From: an uncultured Rhizobium sp.
GTDB lineage: Bacteria > Pseudomonadota > Alphaproteobacteria > Rhizobiales > Rhizobiaceae
Length of the DNA stretch: 46,641 bases
Assembly: GCA_945952045.1 (NCBI GenBank)
Contig: CAMFHE010000039.1
Location: 1 to 46,641, forward strand
Direction of reading: 5' to 3'
Below, piece by piece: positions 7,513-16,582 of the stretch. A model generated the notes under the pieces. That model was not told the DNA's origin, made no database searches, and saw nothing but the letters and a program-made list of their open reading frames with translations. A program made the position numbers and the translations under genes. Each line of letters begins with the position of its first letter. Within the stretch, counting starts at the first letter, position 1.

Positions 7513-9600
7513 TCATCCCTTTCGAAACAGCGCAAGGCTGCGGTTTTCCATGTCGAACACGCCGCCGCCTGCAAACTGTTCGCCGCAGCGCTGCGGATCG
7601 GCGGTGGTCAATTCCAGCCGCCATTCGCCCCCCTGCGGCGAGGGCAGCGTAAAGGGCACGACGCCGTCATGGGGGTTGAAAAGCATCATGGCTTCGCTCC
7701 ATGCACCGTCCGCCTGCGCATCCTCATGACGTTGCAACTGGACGCCAATCGTTGTGCCGCCCGGATCGTCCCAATTCTCCTGCGTCTGCTCGCCGCCATT
7801 GCAGTTCAGCCAGGTGATCGACATGGTGTTGCGCCAGCTTTCACGGCGAAACAGCGGTTGTTCTGCGCGGATTGTCGTCAGACGTCGGGTGAAATCGCGC
7901 AACGCCTCGGCTGATGGCGGCAGGTTGTCCCAATGCAACCAGCTGATTTCGCTGTCCTGGCAATAGCCGTTGTTGTTACCGAGCTGGCTGCGGCCGAATT
8001 CGTCGCCGGCAAGCAGCATCGGCGTGCCATGGGAGAGAAGCAGCGTCGCCAGGAAATTGCGCTTCTGGCGTTCGCGCGCGGCATTGATGCCCTCGTCGTC
8101 GGTCGGTCCTTCCGCGCCGTAATTGAAGCTCCGATTATGGTCGTGGCCGTCTTTATTGTCTTCGCCGTTGGCCTCGTTATGCTTCTCGTTGTAGGAGACG
8201 AGATCGTTGACGGTGAAACCGTCATGGGCAGCGATGAAGTTGACGGTCGACCAAGGCCGCCGACCGCGTATGTCATAAATGTCGCCGGAACCCAGGAGAC
8301 GGGCGGCGAAATCCGGCGCCGTGCCATCGGTATCCAACCAGTATTCACGCACCGTATCGCGATAACGATCGTTCCATTCGGCCCAGCCGGGCGGAAAACC
8401 GCCAAGCTGATAGCCACCAGGCCCGACATCCCAGGGCTCGCCGATCAGCTTCACCCGAGAAAGCACCGGATCCTGGGTCATCACATCGAAGAAGCCGCCA
8501 CGCTGGTCGAATCCATCCGGCTCGCGACCGAGAATGGTGCCGAGATCGAAGCGGAAACCGTCGACATGCATATGCTCGACCCAGTACCGCAGCGAATCGG
8601 TGATCAGCTGCAGCACGCGCGGATGCGAGGTGTTGACGGTGTTCCCCGTGCCGGTATCGTTGATGTAATAGCGATGGTCGTCCGGCATCGTCCGGTAATA
8701 GGAAAAATTGTCGATGCCCTTGAAGGACAGCGTCGGGCCAAGCTCGTTGCCCTCGGCCGTGTGGTTATAGACGACGTCGAGGATGACCTCGATGCCGGCA
8801 TCGTGAAAGGCGCGAACCATGTCGCGAAAACCGTTCATGCCGCGCGGCCCGTAATAGCGCGAGGCCGGCGCGAAGAATCCCAGCGTATTGTACCCCCAGT
8901 AATTCTTCAGCCCGCGGTCGAGCAGATGCGAATCGTCGGGAAATTCATGCACCGGCAGCAGTTCGATGGAGGTGATGCCGAGGCTCTTGATATAATCGAC
9001 GGCGGCCTTCTGGCCGAGACCTTCATAGGTGCCGCGCAGTTCAGGCGGGATCGCCGGATTGAGTTGGGTGAAACCCTTTACGTGGGTCTCATAGATCAGC
9101 GTGCGCGGCCAGGGGATATCTGGGCTTCTATCGCCGCTCCAGTCATAGGCGTTGGGATCGATCACACGGCATTTCGGCATGCCGGCCGCGCTGTCGCGTG
9201 TGTCGAAGGTCAGATCCTTGTCCTCATGCAGCAGATCATAGCCGAACAGCTTTTCCGACCACTTGATCTCGCCGGCAAGCTCGCGCGCATAGGGATCGAT
9301 CAGCAGCTTGTTGGGGTTGAAGCGATGACCGTTGCCAGGGTCATAGGGGCCGTGGACACGGTAACCGTAAAGCGTGCCTGGCTGCAGGCCCGGCACGAAA
9401 CCATGCCAGATCTCGTTGGTAAATTCCGGGAGTGTCAGACGCGCTATCTCGGTCTCGCCGCTCTCATCGAAGAGGCATAGCTCGACGCGCTCCGCATGCG
9501 CGCTGAACAGCGCAAAATTGACGCCCTCCCCTGTCCAGGTCGCACCGCGCACCGTCCAGTCTCCGGGAAGGATGGAAAAATCGCCATTCGTCGATGTCAT
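7513..9600 (-). CDS. glgX: Glycogen debranching enzyme GlgX
   Basis: It hydrolyses alpha-1,6 branch linkages of phosphorylase-limited glycogen, supplying linear maltodextrin that TreY/TreZ can turn into trehalose. It has 695 residues from ATG at 9600 (MTSTNGDFSILPG); the frame stays open to 9807, but the extra 69 residues are compositionally unlike the family. An N-terminal CBM48 domain (about 10-110) is followed by a GH13 barrel with DVVYNHTAEG, the nucleophile motif GFRFDLGTILGRE, the acid/base motif LIGEPWDVGPGGY, and AAHDGFTVNDLVSYNEKHNEANGE. It converges with glgA. A possible but poor stress promoter (GGAAC-N16-CTTT, 9632-9656) lies upstream. Confidence 0.96.
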   Translation of the reverse strand: MTSTNGDFSILPGDWTVRGATWTGEGVNFALFSAHAERVELCLFDESGETEIARLTLPEFTNEIWHGFVPGLQPGTLYGYRVHGPYDPGNGHRFNPNKLLIDPYARELAGEIKWSEKLFGYDLLHEDKDLTFDTRDSAAGMPKCRVIDPNAYDWSGDRSPDIPWPRTLIYETHVKGFTQLNPAIPPELRGTYEGLGQKAAVDYIKSLGITSIELLPVHEFPDDSHLLDRGLKNYWGYNTLGFFAPASRYYGPRGMNGFRDMVRAFHDAGIEVILDVVYNHTAEGNELGPTLSFKGIDNFSYYRTMPDDHRYYINDTGTGNTVNTSHPRVLQLITDSLRYWVEHMHVDGFRFDLGTILGREPDGFDQRGGFFDVMTQDPVLSRVKLIGEPWDVGPGGYQLGGFPPGWAEWNDRYRDTVREYWLDTDGTAPDFAARLLGSGDIYDIRGRRPWSTVNFIAAHDGFTVNDLVSYNEKHNEANGEDNKDGHDHNRSFNYGAEGPTDDEGINAARERQKRNFLATLLLSHGTPMLLAGDEFGRSQLGNNNGYCQDSEISWLHWDNLPPSAEALRDFTRRLTTIRAEQPLFRRESWRNTMSITWLNCNGGEQTQENWDDPGGTTIGVQLQRHEDAQADGAWSEAMMLFNPHDGVVPFTLPSPQGGEWRLELTTADPQRCGEQFAGGGVFDMENRSLALFRKG

Positions 9601-9969
9601 GAAATCTGCCCCGCACCTGTGTCGCGCAGTAAAAGCGTGGAGACGGCAATGGTTCCCCGGACGCTGAAAATTCAAGAGCTCCGGAGGCATCCCGCGCCGA
9701 CCGACGCGCAACCTTTCGCTGTGATTCGGGCGCGCCTCCCGTGAATAAGCCCGGCATTTAATCGAAAATAGAAAATTGAACGCCCAATTCGCCGGAAATC
9801 GATCCAATTTTTCAGGACCAAGCCATATTTTCGCCAGTATGGGAAAAAATATCTAGAAAACAGGCTGTTTCTATGGACACCACGCCCTTGCCTGCCCTAA
9901 TGTCGAAATCGACGCCACGGCAATCGCAAAGGCACCTCGCGAAGTATTGTAACCATTGGAGGATCGAGT
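9601..9969. other. Intergenic region upstream of glgX
   Basis: This is 369 bases without a supported gene. Nearest glgX lies a weak stress-like promoter (9632-9656, minus strand). The middle (9760-9870) is AT-rich and could hold ordinary promoters in either direction. No repeat, tRNA or recognisable riboswitch was seen. Confidence 0.4.
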
Positions 9970-10359
9970 TTGATCGGGACGACGACATATCGCGTCTTCG
10001 GGCATTGCCTGTCCTCCCCCGCTTCGCTGCTGTTTGCCCTGTTTCTGAGTGCCACGACCTTCTTCGTGGTTTTGAATGGCGGGGCCGGCTTCGGCGCACG
10101 CCTGCATGAGCGCACCGCCCGCCAGGACGACGTTGTTTCGGATGTGGCAGCCGCGTCGCAGGATTGCGACCGCGCAGGCCCTCAGATCGTCGTGCCGCTC
10201 GCCTGCCTGCTGATCATCGCGCCTTCGCCAGGATATGTCGCAACGCGCAACGGTAATGCGCTGACGCATTCGCGCGGCGCCGACGGAACCCATATTGCCG
10301 GTTCCACCGTCCTGCCCCCGACGAGAGCGCCACCGCGCAACGATTTCCAGCGGGTCTGA
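9970..10359 (+). CDS. Doubtful hypothetical ORF upstream of the Mrp operon
   Basis: A 129-residue frame begins at TTG 9970 with a good ribosome site (GGAGG at 9958-9962, seven bases upstream). It would have a hydrophobic N-terminal segment (about residues 15-45), a second short hydrophobic stretch (about 73-85) and a polar Arg/Pro-rich tail. No family is recognised. The good ribosome site and the membrane-like segment argue for a gene; the TTG start and unusual composition argue against. Frames on the other strand through this region are also open, as expected in GC-rich DNA. It could instead be leader sequence of the antiporter operon. Confidence 0.25.
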   Translation: MIGTTTYRVFGHCLSSPASLLFALFLSATTFFVVLNGGAGFGARLHERTARQDDVVSDVAAASQDCDRAGPQIVVPLACLLIIAPSPGYVATRNGNALTHSRGADGTHIAGSTVLPPTRAPPRNDFQRV

Positions 10360-10470
10360 TCCGGTCGAAGAGAGCATTCGCCATCGGCCCGCTGCCCTGA
10401 TCGACGGTTTCGGCGCATCGCGCGACGGGACAGACCATGCCGTAGGGCAAGACAGCGCGCCGGATGCACG

Positions 10471-13401
10471 ATGAGCGATAACGACCTTTTGCCGATTCTC
10501 CTGACGATCCCCTTCGTCGCCAGTGCCGCGCTGGCGCTGTTGCCGGCCCATGCCCGCAATCTTGCGGCCTGGCTGTCTGGTCTCAGCGCGCTTGCCGCGC
10601 TTGTCATCACCGGCATACTCTACGGCTCGGTGCGCGGCGGCAACGTGGTTCGCAACAAGACCGAATGGCTTCCGAGCCTCGGCCTCGATTTCGATCTGCG
10701 GCTTGACGGTTTTGCCTGGATTTTCGCGATGCTGATCACCGGCATCGGCCTGCTCGTCGTCATCTATGCCCGCTATTACATCTCCAAGGACGACCCGATG
10801 CCGCGATTCTTCGCGTATCTCCTGTCCTTCATGGGGGCGATGCTGGGCATCGTGCTGTCGGGCAATCTCATCCTGCTGGCGATCTTCTGGGAACTGACCA
10901 GCATCGTCTCCTTCCTCCTGATCGGCTACTGGCACCAGAACGCCGCCGCCCGCGACGGCGCGCGCATGGCGCTGACCGTCACCGGTATCGGCGGCCTCTG
11001 CCTGCTGGTCGGCCTGCTGATCGTCGGACATATCGTCGGCAGCTACGATCTCGACCGGGTGCTGGCTGCGGGCGACCAGATCAAGAGCCATGCCCTCTAT
11101 CTCCCGGCGCTGATCCTCATCCTCATGGGTGCGCTGACCAAGAGCGCCCAGTTTCCTTTCCATTTCTGGCTGCCGAATGCGATGGCCGCCCCGACGCCGG
11201 TGTCGGCCTATCTGCACTCCGCGACGATGGTGAAGGCCGGCGTCTTCCTGCTGGCGCGAATGTGGCCGGCCTTGTCGGGGACGTATGAATGGTTCTGGCT
11301 CGTGGGCTTCGCCGGTGTCGCGACCCTGATGCTCGGGGCCTATTTCGCCATTTTCCAACAGGATCTCAAAGGCCTGCTCGCCTATTCGACCATCAGCCAT
11401 CTCGGGCTGATCACCACCCTGCTCAGCCTCGGCAGCCCGATTGCGGCGGTGGCGGCAATCTTCCACATGGTCAACCACGCCACGTTCAAGGCCTCGCTGT
11501 TCATGGCAGCCGGTATCATCGACCACGAGACCGGCACCCGCGACATGCGAAAATTGAGCGGGTTGTTCCGCTTCCTGCCGATCACCGCGACGCTGGCGAT
11601 GGTGGCGAGTGCGGCCATGGCGGGCGTGCCGCTGTTGAACGGCTTTCTCTCCAAGGAAATGTTCTTCGCCGAGGCGGTCGAAACCCATGCGGATTCGATC
11701 CTCGACCGTGCGCTTCCCTATATCGCAACGCTATCGGGCGCCTTCGCGGTCGCCTACTCGTTGCGCTTCATCCATACGGTCTTTTTCGGCCCGCCGCCGC
11801 AGGATCTGCCCAATCCAAAGCCGCATGAGCCGCCGCACTGGATGCGCCTGCCCATCGAACTTCTGGTCATGGCCTGCCTGATCGTCGGCATCGTGCCAAG
11901 CCTGTCGATCGGACCATTCCTCGATACCGCCGTCATCGCCGTGCTCGGCAGCCATCCGCCGGAATATAGCCTCGCCCTGTGGCACGGCTTCACCACGCCG
12001 CTGCTGATGAGCATCGTGGCGCTGATCGGCGGCACCATCCTTTACATCCTGCTCAGATCCTATCTGGCGCGATGCAGCGACGGACCACCCCTCTTCCGGC
12101 ATCTGCAGGGACAGCGCATTTTCGAGCGCATTCTCGTCACCGTTTCCTGGAAATGGGCGCGCTGGCTGGAAGCGACGGCCGGCACCCGCCGTCTGCAGCC
12201 GCAATTGCGTCTGCTGGCCGCGCTCGGCTTCGTCGCCGCCTTCCTGCCGCTTTATCTCGGCGATTTCCATGCCCGCCAGCTGTCGTTCACCGGGCCGGAT
12301 ACCATCTTCACGCTGATCTGGGTCATCGGCAGCTTCGCGGCGCTTGGCGCAGCCTATCAGGCGAAATATCACCGTCTGGCGGCGCTGATGATGCTTGGCG
12401 GCGCGGGGCTGATGACCTGCCTCACCTTCGTCTGGCTGTCCGCGCCTGACCTCGCCTTGACCCAGCTTCTCGTCGAAGTGGTCACGACCGTGCTCATCCT
12501 GCTCGGCCTGCGCTGGCTGCCCAAGCGCGAGGAGCGGATAGACGAAAGCGTGACCTTCGTGGCGCGCCTGCGACGTCTGCGCGACCTCGGCATCGCGGTT
12601 GCCTGCGGCGTCGGCATGTCGGTGCTTGCCTATGCGGTCATGACCTTGCCGGTGCCCGATGCCATCGCCAACTATTTCCTCGAGCGCGCCTATAGCGAGG
12701 GCGGCGGGCGCAATGTCGTCAACGTCATCCTCGTCGATTTCCGCGGCTTCGATACGCTTGGCGAAATCACCGTGCTTGCAATCGTGGCGCTGACGGTGTT
12801 TGCGCTCCTGCGCCGTTTCCGCCCGGCATCCGACAGCATCGGCGCACCGGAGCAGCAGCGCATCCAGAGCGCGTATGACGAAGCCCGTCCGGAGCGTTCC
12901 GAAGGCGATACGGTGCGCGACTATCTGCTGGTGCCCTCGGTCATCATGCAGTGGCTGTTCCCGGTCATCATCACCTTCGCCGCCTTCCTGTTCATTCGCG
13001 GACACGACTTGCCGGGCGGCGGCTTTGCTGCGGGCATCGCCATGGCGATCGCCTTCCTGCTGCAATATCTGGCCGGCGGCACGCGCTGGGCGGAGGACAG
13101 GCTGCGCATCCTGCCGCTGCGCTGGATCGGCCTTGGCCTGTTGATCGCGGCGGCGACCGGCATGGGCTCGTGGGTTCTCGGCTATCCGTTCCTGACGACG
13201 CATTCGCGCTATATCGAGCTGCCGCTGATCGGCAAGATGCCGGCTGCCAGCGCCATGATGTTCGATCTCGGCGTCTTCGCCCTCGTCGTCGGTTCGACGG
13301 TGCTGATGCTGATCGCCCTCGCCCACCAGTCGATTCGCGTCTACCGGGTCAAAACCCAGGAAGCGCCGGCCCCCGAAACATCCGTCGAGGAGAAGAACTG
13401 A
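10471..13401 (+). CDS. mrpA: Fused MrpA-MrpB subunit of the Na+(K+)/H+ antiporter (PhaAB)
   Basis: The largest subunit of the multisubunit cation/proton antiporter, an inner-membrane complex related to respiratory complex I that supports pH and salt homeostasis. The 976-residue protein joins a MrpA core related to the NuoL/NuoM subunits (about 1-560), the MrpA C-terminal DUF4040-type region (about 600-780) and MrpB (about 810-960), the arrangement of group 2 (rhizobial Pha) operons. Proton-path residues are present: Glu141 in FWELTS, Lys224 in ALTKSAQFPFHFWLP and Lys255 in HSATMVKAGVF. ATG at 10471 is used, with a weak ribosome site. The stop overlaps the mrpC start (TGATG). In Sinorhizobium the homologous pha1 system is a K+/H+ antiporter; which ion is moved here is not visible. 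Confidence 0.95.
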   Translation: MSDNDLLPILLTIPFVASAALALLPAHARNLAAWLSGLSALAALVITGILYGSVRGGNVVRNKTEWLPSLGLDFDLRLDGFAWIFAMLITGIGLLVVIYARYYISKDDPMPRFFAYLLSFMGAMLGIVLSGNLILLAIFWELTSIVSFLLIGYWHQNAAARDGARMALTVTGIGGLCLLVGLLIVGHIVGSYDLDRVLAAGDQIKSHALYLPALILILMGALTKSAQFPFHFWLPNAMAAPTPVSAYLHSATMVKAGVFLLARMWPALSGTYEWFWLVGFAGVATLMLGAYFAIFQQDLKGLLAYSTISHLGLITTLLSLGSPIAAVAAIFHMVNHATFKASLFMAAGIIDHETGTRDMRKLSGLFRFLPITATLAMVASAAMAGVPLLNGFLSKEMFFAEAVETHADSILDRALPYIATLSGAFAVAYSLRFIHTVFFGPPPQDLPNPKPHEPPHWMRLPIELLVMACLIVGIVPSLSIGPFLDTAVIAVLGSHPPEYSLALWHGFTTPLLMSIVALIGGTILYILLRSYLARCSDGPPLFRHLQGQRIFERILVTVSWKWARWLEATAGTRRLQPQLRLLAALGFVAAFLPLYLGDFHARQLSFTGPDTIFTLIWVIGSFAALGAAYQAKYHRLAALMMLGGAGLMTCLTFVWLSAPDLALTQLLVEVVTTVLILLGLRWLPKREERIDESVTFVARLRRLRDLGIAVACGVGMSVLAYAVMTLPVPDAIANYFLERAYSEGGGRNVVNVILVDFRGFDTLGEITVLAIVALTVFALLRRFRPASDSIGAPEQQRIQSAYDEARPERSEGDTVRDYLLVPSVIMQWLFPVIITFAAFLFIRGHDLPGGGFAAGIAMAIAFLLQYLAGGTRWAEDRLRILPLRWIGLGLLIAAATGMGSWVLGYPFLTTHSRYIELPLIGKMPAASAMMFDLGVFALVVGSTVLMLIALAHQSIRVYRVKTQEAPAPETSVEEKN

Positions 13402-13745
13402 TGGAACTCGTTCTCGCCATCGGCATCGGCATCATGACCGGCTCCGGCGTCTGGCTTCTCCTGCGCCCACGCACCTATCAGGTGATCGTCGGCCTGTCGC
13501 TGCTCTCTTATGCCGTCAACCTGTTCATCTTCGGCGTCGGCGGATTGAAGAAGAACGCGCCGCCGATCCTGCCCTATAGCGGCGTCGCCAATCCGGCGAC
13601 GATCACCGATCCGGTGCCGCAGGCGCTGGTGCTGACCGCGATCGTCATCGGCTTCGCCACGACCGCCCTGTTCCTCGTCGTCATGCTCGCCTCGCGCGGC
13701 CTGACCGGCACGGACCATGTCGACGGCCGGGAGAAGTCGCGATGA
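13401..13745 (+). CDS. mrpC: MrpC (PhaC) antiporter subunit, NuoK-like
   Basis: A 114-residue membrane protein homologous to the complex I subunit NuoK. Three transmembrane helices are visible, with the MrpC signature VGLSLLSYAVNLFIFGVGG in the second and DPVPQALVLTAIVIGFATTA in the third. It starts at ATG 13401, overlapping the stop of the fused mrpAB gene, and ends overlapping the mrpD start, so the genes are translationally coupled. Needed for assembly of the whole antiporter. Confidence 0.95.
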   Translation: MELVLAIGIGIMTGSGVWLLLRPRTYQVIVGLSLLSYAVNLFIFGVGGLKKNAPPILPYSGVANPATITDPVPQALVLTAIVIGFATTALFLVVMLASRGLTGTDHVDGREKSR

Positions 13746-15382
13746 TGATGCCCTGGTCCGCCCATCTTCCCATCATGCCTATCCTGCTGCCGCTGCTTGC
13801 GGGCGCGCTTCTCGTGTCGCTCGACGAGCGTCGGCGTGTGGCGAAATCCATGGTCAGCCTCGGCGCGACCGTTCTCCTGCTTCTCCTGTCGCTGCAGCTG
13901 CTCGGCCGCGTCGGCAGCGAGGACGACGCCGGAAAGGCGATCACCGCCGTCTATGCGCTCGGCAACTGGCCGGCGCCCTTCGGCATCGTGCTGGTCGCCG
14001 ATCGGCTGTCGGCGATGATGGTGCTGTTGACGTCCATCCTCGGCCTTGCCGCGCTCGTCTTCTCGCTGGCGCGCTGGTACAAGGCGGGGCCGCACTTCCA
14101 TACGCTGTTCCAGTTCCTGCTGATGGGGTTGAACGGCGCTTTCCTCACAGGCGACCTCTTCAATCTCTTCGTCTTCTTCGAAGTGATGCTTGCCGCGTCC
14201 TACGGCTTGTTGCTGCACGGCTCCGGCCCGATACGGGTCAAGGCGGGCCTGCATTACATCGCCGTCAATCTCGGCGCGGCGCTGTTGTTCCTGATCGGCG
14301 TCAGCCTGATCTACGGCATCACCGGCACGCTCAACATGGCCGATCTCGCCGCCCGCATTCCGGACCTGCAACACGAATATCGCATCATGCTGCAAGCGGG
14401 CGCCGCGGTTCTCGGCATCGCCTTCCTGATCAAGGCCGGCATGTGGCCGCTGAATTTCTGGCTGCCGCCGGCCTACACCGCTGCTGCTGCGCCCGTTTCG
14501 GCGATTTTCGCGATGATGAGCAAGCTCGGCATCTACATCATCCTGCGACTTTACCTGATGCTGTTCGGCGCGGAAGCGGGAGAATCGGCCGGTTTCGGCC
14601 AATACGTACTGCTGTACGGCGGTATGGCGACCATCGCGTTCGGCGCGGTCGGGGTGCTGGCCTCGCAGGCGCTGGGACGCGTCGCGGGCTATTCGGTGCT
14701 GGTCTCGTCGGGAACCCTGCTCGCCGCCATCGGCATCAGCGGCCAGGGCGTGACGGCGGGCGCGCTGTTCTATCTCGTCAGCTCGACGCTGACGATCAGC
14801 GCCTTCTTCATGCTGATCGAACTGGTGGAGCGCAGCCAGGATGCCGGCGCCAACGTTCTCGCCGTCACCATGGAAGCCTATGGCGATGCAGAGGAGGAGG
14901 TCGTGGAGGACGAAGTCGGCGTGCTGATGCCCGGAACGCTTGCCGTCCTCGGTATCTGCTTCGCGCTCTGCGGAATTCTGCTGGCTGGCCTGCCGCCCTT
15001 GCCGGGCTTCCTCGCGAAATTCGCCATGCTGTCGTCGATGTTCAATCCGGGCGGGCTCGGCATGACGGCAACGGTCGGCGCCTCGGTCTGGTGGCTGACG
15101 GGCCTGATGATCTTTTCCGGGCTCGCGGCATTGATCGCCATGAGTCGCGCCGGCATCCGCACATTCTGGGCCTCGATCGAAAACACGGTGCCGCGCGTCC
15201 TCGTCATCGAGGTGACGCCGGTGCTCTGCCTGCTGGCCCTGACGCTGGTGCTGACCGTCAAGGCAGGCCCCGTCATGGCCTATATGGAAGCGACCGCGCG
15301 CAGCCTGCACACCCCGACCGCCTATATCGAAAGCGTGCTGGGACTGCAGCGCGTCGAACGCCGGGAGGCCCTCAAGCCATGA
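13742..15382 (+). CDS. mrpD: MrpD (PhaD) antiporter subunit, NuoN/NuoM-like
   Basis: A 546-residue polytopic membrane protein of the proton-conducting antiporter-like family. It keeps the key membrane charges: Glu147 in FVFFEVMLAASYG, a Lys in FLIKAGMWPLNFWLPPAY and a Lys in FAMMSKLGIYI. It pairs with MrpA in the complex. It is somewhat long for MrpD because of an acidic cytoplasmic insert (YGDAEEEVVEDEVGV, about residue 380). It begins with three Met codons (13742, 13745 and 13748), so the exact start could be shifted by one or two residues. It overlaps mrpC at the start and mrpE at the end. Confidence 0.95.
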   Translation: MMMPWSAHLPIMPILLPLLAGALLVSLDERRRVAKSMVSLGATVLLLLLSLQLLGRVGSEDDAGKAITAVYALGNWPAPFGIVLVADRLSAMMVLLTSILGLAALVFSLARWYKAGPHFHTLFQFLLMGLNGAFLTGDLFNLFVFFEVMLAASYGLLLHGSGPIRVKAGLHYIAVNLGAALLFLIGVSLIYGITGTLNMADLAARIPDLQHEYRIMLQAGAAVLGIAFLIKAGMWPLNFWLPPAYTAAAAPVSAIFAMMSKLGIYIILRLYLMLFGAEAGESAGFGQYVLLYGGMATIAFGAVGVLASQALGRVAGYSVLVSSGTLLAAIGISGQGVTAGALFYLVSSTLTISAFFMLIELVERSQDAGANVLAVTMEAYGDAEEEVVEDEVGVLMPGTLAVLGICFALCGILLAGLPPLPGFLAKFAMLSSMFNPGGLGMTATVGASVWWLTGLMIFSGLAALIAMSRAGIRTFWASIENTVPRVLVIEVTPVLCLLALTLVLTVKAGPVMAYMEATARSLHTPTAYIESVLGLQRVERREALKP

Positions 15383-15867
15383 GCATCGTTCTCCCCTATC
15401 CGCTGCTGACCGTCGCGCTGACGGTGATGTGGATGTCGCTGAACAGCTTCTCGTTCGGCCATCTCGTTCTCGGCCTGGCGATCGCCTGGGTGGCCTCGGC
15501 CGCCATGGCGGCGCTGCGCCCGGACAAGCCACGCATCCGCAAGCCGTTGAAGCTGATCCGCCTGCTCGCCTCGGTCATCTTCCGCGATATCGTCATCTCC
15601 AATATCGCCGTCGCCCGCATCATCGTGGGCGCGCCGCGTCATCAGCGCCGGCCGGGTTTCATGACCATCCCGCTGACGATGAAAAGCCAGACCGGCCTTG
15701 CGCTTCTGGCCGTCCTGCTGACCAGCACGCCCGGAACCTCCTGGCTCGAATACAATTCCAACGAGGGAACGCTGCTCATCCATGTCCTCGATCTCGATGA
15801 CGAGGAGGCGCTGCGCGACCTGATTACCAACCGATACGAGCGGACGCTGATGGAGGTTTTCGAATGA
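15379..15867 (+). CDS. mrpE: MrpE (PhaE) antiporter subunit
   Basis: A 162-residue subunit with N-terminal membrane helices (about 5-45), the conserved cytoplasmic-side block KLIRLLASVIFRDIVISNIAVARIIV, and a C-terminal soluble domain with PGFMTIPLTM, TPGT and LLIHVLD, typical of MrpE. It overlaps mrpD and mrpF by four bases each (ATGA), indicating translational coupling. MrpE is required for full antiport activity in characterised systems. Confidence 0.95.
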   Translation: MSIVLPYPLLTVALTVMWMSLNSFSFGHLVLGLAIAWVASAAMAALRPDKPRIRKPLKLIRLLASVIFRDIVISNIAVARIIVGAPRHQRRPGFMTIPLTMKSQTGLALLAVLLTSTPGTSWLEYNSNEGTLLIHVLDLDDEEALRDLITNRYERTLMEVFE

Positions 15868-16145
15868 GCCTTGTCATTCTTTCCTGGTCGATCACCATCG
15901 CCCAGATCGCTCTGGCGCTCGCCATGGCCTGCGCCTGCCTGCGGATGTTTCGCGGCCCCCGCGCCCAGGACCGCGTCATGGGGCTGGATACGCTCTACAT
16001 CAATTCCATGTTGCTGCTGCTGACCCAGGGCATTCGCAACGGCACCGCCATCTATTTCGAGGCCGCGCTGATCATCGGCCTGCTCGGCTTCGTCTCGAGC
16101 GTGGCGCTGGCCAAATTCCTGATGCGAGGAGAGGTGATCGAATGA
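15864..16145 (+). CDS. mrpF: MrpF (PhaF) antiporter subunit
   Basis: A 93-residue protein with three membrane helices and the MrpF signature RMFRGPRAQDRVMGLDTL in the first loop, where an Asp is thought to be important for transport in related complexes. The last helix ends GFVSSVALAKFLMRGEVIE. It is coupled to mrpE and mrpG by four-base overlaps. Confidence 0.95.
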   Translation: MSLVILSWSITIAQIALALAMACACLRMFRGPRAQDRVMGLDTLYINSMLLLLTQGIRNGTAIYFEAALIIGLLGFVSSVALAKFLMRGEVIE

Positions 16146-16531
16146 CCGAAGCAACGCCCGACCTGCCGCTCTGGGCGGCAATCCTGGTTTCGTTCTTCCT
16201 GCTTTTCGGCGCCGGCCTGACCCTGATCGGCTCCGTCGGCTTCCTGCGCTTCAAGACCTTCTATGAGCGCCTGCACGCGCCGACGCTCGGCACGAGTTGG
16301 GGCACGGGCGGCATCGTCATGGCGTCGATGATCTATTTTACGGTGACCCAGCAAAGGCCGGTGTTTCACGAGATCCTGATTGGCATCTTCGTGACGGTGA
16401 CGACGCCGGTAACGCTGATGCTGCTGGCCCGCGCCGCGCTGCACCGCGACCGCTCGGAAGGCCACGCGGATGTACCGGAAGGCGCAAGCCTTGCCCATAC
16501 GCCGGAAGCCTTCATCGAGCAGAAGAAATAG
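16142..16531 (+). CDS. mrpG: MrpG (PhaG) antiporter subunit
   Basis: A 129-residue protein with three membrane helices and the MrpG signature LIGSVGFLRFKTFYERLHAPTLG. The last third is a polar tail (HRDRSEGHADVPEG). It is the final gene of the overlapping mrp operon and is followed by a hairpin terminator (16557-16582) shared with the convergent gene. Confidence 0.95.
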   Translation: MTEATPDLPLWAAILVSFFLLFGAGLTLIGSVGFLRFKTFYERLHAPTLGTSWGTGGIVMASMIYFTVTQQRPVFHEILIGIFVTVTTPVTLMLLARAALHRDRSEGHADVPEGASLAHTPEAFIEQKK

Positions 16532-16556
16532 CGAACCCGCGCAGACGTCTTGTTTC

Positions 16557-16582
16557 AGGGCATGTCCGAAAGGGCATGCCCT
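16557..16582. terminator. Hairpin between mrpG and the convergent membrane gene
   Basis: Arms AGGGCATG and CATGCCCT enclose 10 bases. It lies between two convergent genes and overlaps the stop codon of the leftward gene by two bases. There is no strong T-run in either direction. Confidence 0.65.

Noticed and set aside
7933..9480. Plus-strand frame of 515 codons inside glgX
   Set aside because: Opposite a complete GH13 enzyme with all motifs; it has no recognisable features.
9632..9656. EcfG-like promoter in front of glgX
   Set aside because: The -35 GGAAC and spacer fit, but the -10 reads CTTT, not cGTT, so it was kept only as a weak possibility and not listed as a feature.
10285..10309. 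GGAAC near 10285 upstream of the Mrp operon
   Set aside because: No GTT at the needed 16-17 base spacing; not a stress promoter.
11731..15532. Long minus-strand frames across mrpA and mrpD
   Set aside because: They are Gln/Arg/Asp/Ala-rich shadows of membrane-protein genes whose own frame carries conserved transport residues.
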